This document shows, in pieces, positions 1-5,994 of a DNA stretch of 8,237 nt. Under the pieces are notes generated by a model, which saw nothing but the letters and a program-made list of their open reading frames with translations, ran no database searches and was not told the DNA's origin. The translations under genes and the position numbers were made by a program. Source of the stretch: Acetatifactor sp. (GTDB lineage: Bacteria; Bacillota; Clostridia; Lachnospirales; Lachnospiraceae); the NCBI GenBank assembly GCA_024699575.1, contig JAILPF010000055.1:1-8237 (forward strand). The letters are read 5' to 3'. Each line of letters opens with the position of its first letter. Position 1 is the stretch's first letter.

Positions 1-227
1 ATAAAATATTTAAACCCTACCGGTTTACTTTTCGCGATTCCCAGCAAAGGCTTAAAGTCTCTGAATGCGATTGCCAGACCACCCATGGGCGCATAACAAA
101 AAATAATGTACCAGGCAATTACGGGAATCAAAAGCAGATAAGCAAAATAATTTGTCTTCCAGTCCTTGCGAATAGCCTGTAAGGTATATTTTCTTTCTCT
201 CTTGCGCTCTTTTCGCAATCCCTTCAT
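1..227 (-). CDS. Sugar ABC transporter permease, LplB-like (N-terminal part, cut by window edge)
   Basis: Only the first 75 residues are present; the gene continues past base 1. The product should be one of two membrane subunits of a carbohydrate importer fed by the binding protein encoded just upstream. A very basic cytoplasmic N-terminus (residues 1-24, many K/R) is followed by a hydrophobic first membrane helix (about 27-45) and then YAPMGGLAIAFRDFKP (45-60), which matches the start of LplB/YteP-type permeases (family recognition from memory). ATG at 227 is preferred over an in-frame ATG at 236, because AAGGAG (242-237) sits 9 bases before 227 but directly abuts 236. The gene lies 71 bases downstream of the binding-protein gene, behind a hairpin, so it is probably in the same operon but expressed at a lower level. 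The partner permease and ATPase are not in the window; importers of this type often borrow a shared MsmK-like ATPase encoded elsewhere. Confidence 0.85.
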   Translation of the reverse strand, partial: MKGLRKERKRERKYTLQAIRKDWKTNYFAYLLLIPVIAWYIIFCYAPMGGLAIAFRDFKPLLGIAKSKPVGFKYF

Positions 228-240
228 ATCTTCCATCTCC

Positions 241-283
241 TTAAAAATAGTGCTGTCCGATTACTTCTGCCATCGGACAGCAC
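241..283 (-). terminator. Hairpin plus T-tract between binding-protein and permease genes (attenuating terminator)
   Basis: A perfect 12-bp inverted repeat (250-261 with 272-283, 10-base loop) lies 15 bases after the binding-protein stop codon. On the minus strand it is followed by TATTTTTAA, an imperfect T-tract. This resembles a leaky intrinsic terminator or 3'-end stabiliser that lets the binding protein be made in excess over the permeases, a common arrangement in ABC importer operons. The end of the T-tract touches the permease ribosome binding site (242-237). Function is inferred. Confidence 0.7.
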
Positions 284-298
284 CATATTCTGAATCAA

Positions 299-2071
299 CT
301 AACGTGCGTTATATCTGTCCAAAGCTGCCTGCCAAAGTCCAACAAACTCATCCAAGCCCTGCTTTTTCGCATTATCCAAAAATTCATCATATGCGTCAAT
401 ATCCAACTGACCCATGATAATCTTGGTAAAGTACTCATTTCTCATAGTGGAAAGAATGGTTCCAAGTTCACCCTCACGAGAGCTCTCCTCAGCAGTAAAG
501 GTTACAGGAGGCATCGTGATGGAAGAATCCATGTTCTCTGTCCAGTATGCTCTGATATCACCGGAGTAGCTTCCCTCTGCAGTAATCAGAGGATTGGAAT
601 TGTGCTCATCACGGATATCAGCGAAATCATGAATACGATATTTCCAAATCAGGTTGCTGAGAGGCTGTCCTTCCGGATCGTTGTACATCAAACCATCTTT
701 GGAGAAATAAGGAAGACCGTTTTCATCTACAAGATGTACATCGCCGTAGGAACCGTAGTTGTAAATCTCCCAGCCTTTCTTAGTGTATGCAAAGTCAAGG
801 AATGCAAGTGCTGCTTCTACATTTTCACAAGCTGTTGTAACTGCTGCGGTACCGCCTGTCTTCTTAAAGTTACGATAGGTCTGTCTGGACTTGTCACCCT
901 TGTTAAGTACAGGGTTAAGAGCAGCTACGAAATCAATATCATTATCCTCTTTCCAGTATCCCCACATAGTATCAGGAGAGTCCATCATAACTGCACAGTC
1001 AGAAGAAACTGCTTCAGACATTCTCTGGTTGAAGTCTGCGGTTACCCAGTCATTGTTCAAAAGTCCTTCTTCGTACCACTGTCTCATGGTTGCAAGATAT
1101 TCTTTTGCACCATCCTGTGCAGGTCCCCATGCAGCTTTACCGTTATCATCCACAAACATCCAATCCCAAACACCGTAAGCACCATTGATGATACCGGTGA
1201 AAATCTGACCATATGTAGAACCATAGTTAAGAGGCTGGCTGTAGCCTTTCTCTTTACATGCTACAAGGAAATCGTGAAGTTCATCTACAGTCTCAGGTAC
1301 AGGGAGTCCGGTTGCATCCAATGCTTCCTGCTTAATCAAAAGACCAAACCAGCACCATTCATTGTACGGTGCAATACCGAACACACCACCGATAACACCT
1401 TCATCGGTAACGGTTGTCTTACGTCTCTCTTCATCGGAGTTTCTCCATGCAGAGTAGTTCGGCATATATTCATCAATTAAGTCTGTCAGGTCTAAGTATG
1501 CGCCATCTGTTACGCCGGCACCTACACCACCCTGATAACGGCCTGCATCAAGGATGATGTCAGGAAGGTCTCCGCTGGCCATCATGATGTTGAACTCTGT
1601 AGCTTCCTCTCCAAGAGTAGGAACGATGAAGTTTAACTTAATTCCGGTAAGCTCTTCAACCTGCTCAAAAACTCTGTGGTCATTAATATCATTACATACA
1701 CTTGCGAGAATGGAGTTGGAAGGCATCCATACGTCCAGTGTCACATCCTCTTTAAAAGGATAAGCGGAGTAATCATTGGGAATAGTCTTCTCAAACACAT
1801 CTCCAAGATATGAATCATTCAAAGTAGTATTTACTTTTGTAATCTCGTCCTCTGTAGGAGCTGTATTTCCCTTAAGAGAGGAGAGATCTTCCTGTGCAGC
1901 AGCTTCGCTCTGTGTATCTTCAGTCTTTGTTTCAGTATTGTCAGAGCTCTCTGCAACAGTCTCGGTTGTAGCACCATTATCTTTTGTCTCAGTTGCCTGA
2001 GAACCGCAACCTGCAAGAGAGGTTACTACCATAGATGCTGCAAGTAATGCACCAATCAATTTCTTTTTCAT
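299..2071 (-). CDS. Extracellular sugar-binding lipoprotein of an ABC importer (LplA-like, family 1)
   Basis: This 590-residue protein should be tethered to the outer face of the membrane and hand oligosaccharides to the permease. Residues 1-21 are a lipoprotein signal peptide (MKKK, then a hydrophobic stretch) ending in the lipobox LAGC, with Cys22 as the lipidation site. Residues 23 to about 75 are a Thr/Glu/Ser/Asp-rich low-complexity linker, and the rest is a periplasmic-binding-protein fold. Features typical of LplA/YtcQ-type members are the ASGDLPDII segment and many surface Trp/Tyr residues that could stack on sugars. The length (about 550-600) fits that group. The start is supported by GGAGG 7 bases upstream. 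The ATG overlaps the regulator's stop codon as ATGA (2071-2068), implying translational coupling. The sugar cannot be read from the sequence; the neighbouring GH43 and GH30 genes point to a plant-type oligosaccharide (inference). Confidence 0.92.
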   Translation of the reverse strand: MKKKLIGALLAASMVVTSLAGCGSQATETKDNGATTETVAESSDNTETKTEDTQSEAAAQEDLSSLKGNTAPTEDEITKVNTTLNDSYLGDVFEKTIPNDYSAYPFKEDVTLDVWMPSNSILASVCNDINDHRVFEQVEELTGIKLNFIVPTLGEEATEFNIMMASGDLPDIILDAGRYQGGVGAGVTDGAYLDLTDLIDEYMPNYSAWRNSDEERRKTTVTDEGVIGGVFGIAPYNEWCWFGLLIKQEALDATGLPVPETVDELHDFLVACKEKGYSQPLNYGSTYGQIFTGIINGAYGVWDWMFVDDNGKAAWGPAQDGAKEYLATMRQWYEEGLLNNDWVTADFNQRMSEAVSSDCAVMMDSPDTMWGYWKEDNDIDFVAALNPVLNKGDKSRQTYRNFKKTGGTAAVTTACENVEAALAFLDFAYTKKGWEIYNYGSYGDVHLVDENGLPYFSKDGLMYNDPEGQPLSNLIWKYRIHDFADIRDEHNSNPLITAEGSYSGDIRAYWTENMDSSITMPPVTFTAEESSREGELGTILSTMRNEYFTKIIMGQLDIDAYDEFLDNAKKQGLDEFVGLWQAALDRYNAR

Positions 2072-3066
2072 TGTTTTTCCTCCACTAGCTCCAAAGCATC
2101 CTCTGTATCATTCTGCTCCGGATTCTCATTTAAAAACTTTACCTTCATCACTATGCTCTGTGCATAGTCACCGAATTTCTCACCAAAGAGATTTAATCCC
2201 CCTACATGAGCCGCATCCGGTTTCACTCCCAGTCTTAAGCTGATATAATTACCCTCAGCCAGTTTCAGGGAGTCCATGGTATACTCCGAACATTTTGCAT
2301 CATTTTCAAAGCATCCCATCTCATTTACCTTTACTGATTTATACAGACCGTACTGGGTCATTGTATCACCCCACCACTCAGGATTTAAGGTTCCTCTTCT
2401 GCCGCCGAAATCTCCCGGCAATAACATGGTGTCCACCTCTGTTCCGTTAATCCAGACCGTCACATCTGATGGCCAGTCATTTTGATATCCCGGAGCCTCC
2501 GAACAGATTTCAAAGGAAAAAGAAACCTCCTTTACCTTTCTGTTGCGGAATAAATAAGTAGGGAAACGATATTCCACATATCCGGTATTAAACCAAAGCA
2601 ACTGAGCTTCGTTTCGATTATCACAGTAGAAACTGGACGGAGAATCCTCCACTCCAAGATAGCCTTTCTCGCTGATCAAACCACAGTTACCGTTGACGTC
2701 ACAGTCGAAATAGTTACCGATAGACATCGGTATCTTAATGGAACTGGTAGTACTGTACTTCGCCTTATGCTTAAACGCATTCAGGTAAATGTCTTCAAAA
2801 ACAATTCCACATACTTTCTGAGAGCCACGTACACCCGGTCGTTCATGGGTGATGATCATTCCTGCATCTTCCAGAGCTTTCACATGTAGTGCTGCTGATG
2901 ATTGGGGTATATCAAATGCTTTCGCAATTTCGCTGATATTTGCTGAATTCTCTATCAGATATTTCAGAATGTTCAATCTGATCTCAGAAGATAGTGCTTT
3001 TCCTACCTTTACTGTCTTCTCCAAGTCTTCCAAGTCCAGCGTGATTCTCTTCTTGTATGTTCTCAA
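2068..3066 (-). CDS. ArsR-type winged-helix regulator with large C-terminal putative sugar-sensor domain
   Basis: This 332-residue predicted one-component regulator controls, by position, the transporter operon that it heads and perhaps the divergent GH43 gene. Residues about 18-85 form an ArsR-like winged helix: ALSSEIRLNILKYL, then the helix-turn-helix ISEIAKAFDIPQSSAALHVK (44-63) with recognition helix about 54-67, then a wing near 73-84. The metal-binding ELCVCDL motif of classical ArsR repressors is absent, so metal sensing is unlikely. Residues about 110-315 are a beta-rich, Trp/Tyr/Gly-rich domain with CGL (128-130), QLLWF (155-159), VEYRFP (163-168), DVTVWING (200-207), GDFGGRRG (217-224) and PEWW (228-231), resembling jelly-roll carbohydrate-binding folds. 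I recall similar proteins beside sugar ABC transporters in Lachnospiraceae and Paenibacillus, but the ligand is unknown. Translation starts at TTG: no in-frame ATG exists before the helix-turn-helix ends, and a perfect Shine-Dalgarno lies 7 bases upstream. Confidence 0.85.
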   Translation of the reverse strand: MRTYKKRITLDLEDLEKTVKVGKALSSEIRLNILKYLIENSANISEIAKAFDIPQSSAALHVKALEDAGMIITHERPGVRGSQKVCGIVFEDIYLNAFKHKAKYSTTSSIKIPMSIGNYFDCDVNGNCGLISEKGYLGVEDSPSSFYCDNRNEAQLLWFNTGYVEYRFPTYLFRNRKVKEVSFSFEICSEAPGYQNDWPSDVTVWINGTEVDTMLLPGDFGGRRGTLNPEWWGDTMTQYGLYKSVKVNEMGCFENDAKCSEYTMDSLKLAEGNYISLRLGVKPDAAHVGGLNLFGEKFGDYAQSIVMKVKFLNENPEQNDTEDALELVEEKQ

Positions 3067-3073
3067 AACGCCT

Positions 3074-3080
3074 CCTCCTT
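3074..3080 (-). promoter_or_regulatory. Ribosome binding site fixing a TTG start for the regulator
   Basis: The minus strand reads AAGGAGG, a full match to the anti-Shine-Dalgarno consensus, 7 bases before TTG at 3066-3064. The first in-frame ATG downstream is codon 70, which would remove the DNA-binding domain, so TTG is almost certainly the real start. Pairing a strong ribosome binding site with a weak start codon is common for regulators kept at moderate levels. Confidence 0.8.
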
Positions 3081-3135
3081 TCCTGCTTTTTTGCTTACCC
3101 TTAATTCTTCCATTTTTTCTGTTGCTTATGTTTTG

Positions 3136-3164
3136 ATTTTATTCTTCCATGTTCACAAAGTCAA
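3136..3164 (-). promoter_or_regulatory. Sigma-A-type promoter of the regulator/transporter operon
   Basis: On the minus strand TTGACT (3164-3159, 5 of 6 consensus) is separated by exactly 17 bases from TAAAAT (3141-3136, 5 of 6). The predicted transcript start is near 3129, leaving a leader of about 60 bases before the TTG start. A short dyad TGTTT-A-AAACA (3166-3176) abuts the upstream edge of the -35 element and could be a regulator site, but it is short and AT-rich. This is the best promoter match in the window. Confidence 0.7.
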
Positions 3165-3345
3165 TTGTTTAAAACAGAATTTTTGTTGGTTATTTTTTGT
3201 GCAATACTACCAATACATCTGTTTTGTTTCAGTGCAACATGTTTCACATCCACCTTTATAGGACTTTTTCACATTTTCACAGCTATCGTTTTATCTATTT
3301 TTTATATAGTTTTTCAACAATATATCTGTTATATTCATCACAAGA

Positions 3346-3446
3346 GAAGAACCGCATTGTACAGGCGTCGATAGTTATTTATAACATTTTTTATGTTGCT
3401 TTTACCATTTTTCCTGTTGTAAATCGCATGCTACAAGTGGTTCTTC
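3346..3446 (+). repeat. Inverted repeat with 15-bp arms upstream of GH43 (possible leader RNA stem or paired operators)
   Basis: The left arm 3346-3361 (GAAGAACCGCATTGTA) pairs with the right arm 3432-3446 (TACAAGTGGTTCTTC), giving 15 pairs with one bulged A (3356) and one G-U (3354/3438). Directly inside, CAGG (3362-3365) can pair with CCTG (3413-3416) and stack on the first stem, leaving 3417-3431 as a 15-base bulge that contains the palindrome GCATGC (3426-3431). The right arm ends 13 bases before the GH43 Shine-Dalgarno. The G-U pair works only in the plus-strand transcript, the GH43 sense. No T-tract follows either arm, so it is not an ordinary terminator. The structure is directly visible; its role is not known. 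Confidence 0.6.
3357..3385 (+). promoter_or_regulatory. Candidate promoter for GH43
   Basis: TTGTAC (3357-3362; first three bases match) is followed after 17 bases by TATAAC (3380-3385, 5 of 6 consensus). A start near 3392 would give a leader of about 80 bases. The -35 lies in the left arm of the inverted repeat and the -10 overlaps a small dyad, so a bound repressor could block it. If transcription instead begins upstream of 3346, for example from a TATATT near 3330, the whole repeat would be in the RNA; no good -35 was found for that alternative. Confidence 0.45.
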
Positions 3447-3472
3447 CCTAATATTAAATGAGGATGTGTGTT

Positions 3473-5026
3473 ATGAAACATAATAAAAGAATGAAAGAAA
3501 TCGGCATCGGCATCCTGGCTGTCACCTTTACCATGATTGCATCCGGGTGCTCGCTTACAACCCTCACAGGTAAGGAGAATAAAATGGAAGAAACCGTATT
3601 TTTTCATGAGGATGCTACAGACATTACTTTTACCAATGACCTGCATGTAGTTAATATCGGCGACCCTTTCATGCTGAAGATTTCAGAGAATGAATACTAT
3701 ATGTATTGTACCTCTGCTGCAAACGGTTACTATTGCTGGCGTTCTGAAGATATGGTGCATTGGACAGATAAAAAAATGTGTTTTGTGAGCAAAACAGATT
3801 CCTGGTGTGCCGACAGCTTCTGGGCACCGGAGGTATGTGAATGGGAAGGAAAATACTATATGTTCTACACCGCCAGGAACAGGCAGGGAAGCTTAAAGAT
3901 TGGTCTGGCAATCTCAGATGCTCCGGATGGCCCCTTTGTAGACTATGAAAACAAGCCTCTCATCAATCCGATGTTTGCTGTTATTGATGCCAATATTTTC
4001 ATAGATGATGACGGTTCCAAATATCTTTATTTTGTCAGAGATTGCTCTGAAAATATTATAAACGGAATTCACACCAGCCAAATCTACGGTGTACAGCTTT
4101 CCGATGATTTCACAACAATGCTTGACGTCCCCGTTCTACTGACCACTCCCGAAGATAACTGGGAACGTCAGTCCGGCAACTATGCATGGAACGAAGGACC
4201 GGAAATGATCAAACATGACGGGAAATATTATCTTGCATATTCGGCCAATTACTATGAAAGCCCTGCATATTCTTTGGGATATGCAGTGTCCGACAGTCCT
4301 CTCGGCACCTTTGTAAAAGCAGAGAACAATCCTATTCTTACCTCTATCGGATTGACGGATGTATCAGGTCCCGGTCACCACAGCTTCGTGAAATCTCCGG
4401 ACGGCACTGAAATCTGGGCTGCATATCATTCCCATACAAGCGTAAAAGCACCTTCCGGCAACCGAAAGGTCAATATCGGCCAGGTAGTATTTAGTGAGGA
4501 CGGCAAAATGTTTATCAACGGTCCTCTCACCACTGCGCAACCTCTTCCCTCCGGTGTAAGCACCACCAATATTTCCAAGATCTTCACCGCATCCATCAAC
4601 GAAGAGACTGACAAAAAGCTGACCGATGAGCTTATACTAATCCATAGAACCGGAAAATTTGCTACCGAGGAAGAATTGTCCAAATCCTCCACCATCACTT
4701 TTGATGAGCAGGGCAATGCTGAGGTGGTGCTCACTTCCGAATCCGAGGAAGGTAATCCTATCTGTGGCATCGCATTATATGCCGGCGATACCGAGTTTCC
4801 CTCATCCGTATCCGTACGTTTGAAATTCGATGATGATATCTATTCACAGGAATATATCACAGGGCCGGAAGAAGCTTCACCTATTGTGCTTTCCTTCGAT
4901 GCCCTGACAGCAAAAAAAGTTACCATTCTGCTGAGCGCGGTACAGGATGCCGAATCTGAAGCACCCACAGAGCCGGAATCGGAGATTTCACTTTCTGAAA
5001 TTTCACTTTTCGCTCCCATAAATTAA
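3473..5026 (+). CDS. Secreted GH43 family glycoside hydrolase lipoprotein
   Basis: This 517-residue predicted surface enzyme probably removes xylose or arabinose units from plant glycans; GH43 also includes galactan-active members, so the exact activity is open. The signal peptide (basic MKHNKRMK, then a hydrophobic stretch) ends in lipobox IASGC with Cys26 for lipidation. The five-bladed beta-propeller domain spans about 55-367. The expected catalytic triad is visible: Asp64 in GDPF (base), Asp172 in IDANIF (pKa tuning) and Glu241 in NEGPE (general acid). WAPEV (117-121) and HHSF (302-305) are further family hallmarks. Residues about 368-517 form an additional beta-rich region with a Glu/Pro/Ser-rich patch near its end; it may be an accessory carbohydrate-binding domain but I do not recognise it. 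ATG 3473 is chosen over in-frame ATGs at 3458 and 3464 because TGAGG (3459-3463) lies 9 bases before it and the signal peptide then begins correctly. It is divergent from the transporter operon and probably monocistronic. Confidence 0.9.
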   Translation: MKHNKRMKEIGIGILAVTFTMIASGCSLTTLTGKENKMEETVFFHEDATDITFTNDLHVVNIGDPFMLKISENEYYMYCTSAANGYYCWRSEDMVHWTDKKMCFVSKTDSWCADSFWAPEVCEWEGKYYMFYTARNRQGSLKIGLAISDAPDGPFVDYENKPLINPMFAVIDANIFIDDDGSKYLYFVRDCSENIINGIHTSQIYGVQLSDDFTTMLDVPVLLTTPEDNWERQSGNYAWNEGPEMIKHDGKYYLAYSANYYESPAYSLGYAVSDSPLGTFVKAENNPILTSIGLTDVSGPGHHSFVKSPDGTEIWAAYHSHTSVKAPSGNRKVNIGQVVFSEDGKMFINGPLTTAQPLPSGVSTTNISKIFTASINEETDKKLTDELILIHRTGKFATEEELSKSSTITFDEQGNAEVVLTSESEEGNPICGIALYAGDTEFPSSVSVRLKFDDDIYSQEYITGPEEASPIVLSFDALTAKKVTILLSAVQDAESEAPTEPESEISLSEISLFAPIN

Positions 5027-5035
5027 TCTAAACCG

Positions 5036-5077
5036 AAAAAACTGCTACACCTTTTTATAAGGTGACAGCAGTTTTTT
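5036..5077 (+). terminator. Intrinsic terminator after GH43
   Basis: The stem is ACTGCT (5041-5046) with AGCAGT (5067-5072), then a small internal loop, then CACCTT (5048-5053) with AAGGTG (5059-5064). It is flanked by an A-run (5036-5041) and T-run (5072-5077), with another T-run at 5085-5091. It begins 10 bases after the GH43 stop codon. The A-run gives it some bidirectional capacity, but no minus-strand gene approaches here. Confidence 0.88.
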
Positions 5078-5098
5078 CTTTCGCTTTTTTTGACACAA

Positions 5099-5107
5099 TG
5101 TTATGAT
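5099..5107 (+). promoter_or_regulatory. Extended -10 promoter candidate for metF
   Basis: TGTTATGAT (5099-5107) is an extended -10 (TGn plus TATGAT, 5 of 6 consensus) with only a weak -35 (TTTCGC, 5079-5084, 17-base spacer). The nearby TTGACA at 5090-5095 is a perfect -35 hexamer but lies 6 bases from TATGAT, and nothing good stands 17 bases after it. The gap between the GH43 terminator and the metF ribosome binding site is about 57 bases, too short for an S-box or other methionine riboswitch. Confidence 0.45.
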
Positions 5108-5151
5108 AAGAGAGAAGGATTTTTACATTTCTTTGAGAGGAGCATATTTCT

Positions 5152-5994
5152 ATGGCTGATACAATTTTATCCTTTGAAGTATTCCCACCAAAAAAAGAAG
5201 ATGAATTTGAAGAGGTGTATTCTGTTCTCGACAAACTGGGCATGTTAAACCCTGCTTTTATCTCTGTCACATACGGAGCAGGCGGGAGCCGTTCCAAGAA
5301 AACTGTCGAAATCGCCTCCTATATCCAAAATAAGCTGAATATCACTGCGCTTGCCCATATGACTTGTGTCGGCAATAAAAAAGAGGACATTGATCAGGTG
5401 ATTGACCAATTATCCTCCAATAACATTAAACATGTTCTTGCACTTCGCGGAGACCGCCCTGCTTACATGACGGATGCGCAATTCAATGCTAGAGATTTCT
5501 CTTATGCAAGTGAGCTTATCGCTTACCTGAAGGCAAAAGATTCCACTCTACACATCGCAGGTGCATGCTATCCCGAAAAGCATTTTGAAGCGGAAAGTCT
5601 GTTTACAGACCTTAACCATCTTCAGGAGAAGGTGGATTGCGGATGTGAAATGCTGATATCTCAGCTTTTCATGAAAAACGACTTCTTCTATCGCTTCCGC
5701 GAAGCCTGTTTAGACAGGGGTATTACCGTTCCGATTCACGCCGGGATTATGCCGATTACCTCAGTCAAGCAGCTGGACAGCAGTATATCTCTCTCAGGTT
5801 CCTCTATTCCAAAAGCATTTTCGGATTTGATTGCCCGTTACGGAGCAGAGCCTGACGAAATGCGCAAAGCAGGAATCGATTACGCCATCCAGCAGATTAT
5901 CGATTTACAGAAGCATGGTGTGGACGGTATCCATCTCTACTCAATGAACCGCCCTAAAACCACAGCTGAAATCGTAAACGCATTGTCCCGTTAG
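5152..5994 (+). CDS. metF: Methylenetetrahydrofolate reductase (MetF)
   Basis: This cytoplasmic flavoenzyme reduces 5,10-methylene-THF to 5-methyl-THF, supplying the methyl group for methionine synthesis; in some anaerobes it also serves acetogenesis. The 280-residue length fits single-domain bacterial MetF. Motifs in order are SFEVFPPK (7-14, with catalytic-type Glu9), PAFISVTYGAGGS (34-46), AHMTC (68-72), LALRGDRP (96-103, whose Asp101 corresponds to the folate/flavin-contacting Asp of E. coli MetF), ACYPEKH, LISQLF and PIHAGIMPI. GAGAGGAG (5135-5142) lies 9 bases before the ATG. It has its own likely promoter after the GH43 terminator, so it is not part of the sugar operons. Its stop codon overlaps that of the convergent GH30 gene. 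No metH or other methionine or acetogenesis gene is in view, so methionine synthesis versus the Wood-Ljungdahl pathway cannot be decided. Confidence 0.95.
   Translation: MADTILSFEVFPPKKEDEFEEVYSVLDKLGMLNPAFISVTYGAGGSRSKKTVEIASYIQNKLNITALAHMTCVGNKKEDIDQVIDQLSSNNIKHVLALRGDRPAYMTDAQFNARDFSYASELIAYLKAKDSTLHIAGACYPEKHFEAESLFTDLNHLQEKVDCGCEMLISQLFMKNDFFYRFREACLDRGITVPIHAGIMPITSVKQLDSSISLSGSSIPKAFSDLIARYGAEPDEMRKAGIDYAIQQIIDLQKHGVDGIHLYSMNRPKTTAEIVNALSR

Larger units (their letters stand above)
3067..3472. other. Divergent intergenic region between the regulator and GH43 genes
   Basis: This is about 400 bases of T-rich DNA (plus strand) without a convincing gene. From left to right it holds the regulator's ribosome binding site and promoter (3074-3164), a dyad at 3166-3176, three copies of TTTCACA (3242-3248, 3267-3273, 3275-3281), a long inverted repeat (3346-3446) and a candidate GH43 promoter inside it (3357-3385). 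Two overlapping small dyads, GTTAT-TT-ATAAC (3374-3385) and AACAT-N5-ATGTT (3383-3397), cover the candidate -10. As the shared control region of two divergent sugar genes, it is where the ArsR-type regulator most likely binds (inference). Confidence 0.7.

Noticed and set aside
602..1480. Long open frame (292 codons) on the plus strand antisense to the binding-protein gene
   Set aside because: It lies wholly inside a convincing lipoprotein gene on the other strand, has no ribosome binding site, and its translation resembles no protein family; it is a codon-usage shadow.
3417..3436. TTGTA-N10-TACAA dyad as an independent CcpA cre site before GH43
   Set aside because: The CG spacing is off by one from the cre pattern, and the right half is better explained as part of the larger inverted repeat.
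3165..3451. Small hydrophobic open frames (69 and 84 codons) in the divergent intergenic region, one looking like a two-helix membrane peptide
   Set aside because: T-rich DNA read on this strand gives Phe/Leu/Ile-rich translations by chance; the first starts with TTG without a ribosome binding site, and both overlap the promoters and the inverted repeat.
3458..3472. Upstream in-frame ATGs (3458 and 3464) as the GH43 start
   Set aside because: They overlap or adjoin the TGAGG ribosome binding site and would add MRMCV before an otherwise normal lipoprotein signal peptide.
5090..5095. Perfect TTGACA as the -35 of metF
   Set aside because: The only good -10 (TATGAT, 5102-5107) is 6 bases away, and there is no -10 at 16-18 bases; more likely chance, with an extended -10 promoter used instead.
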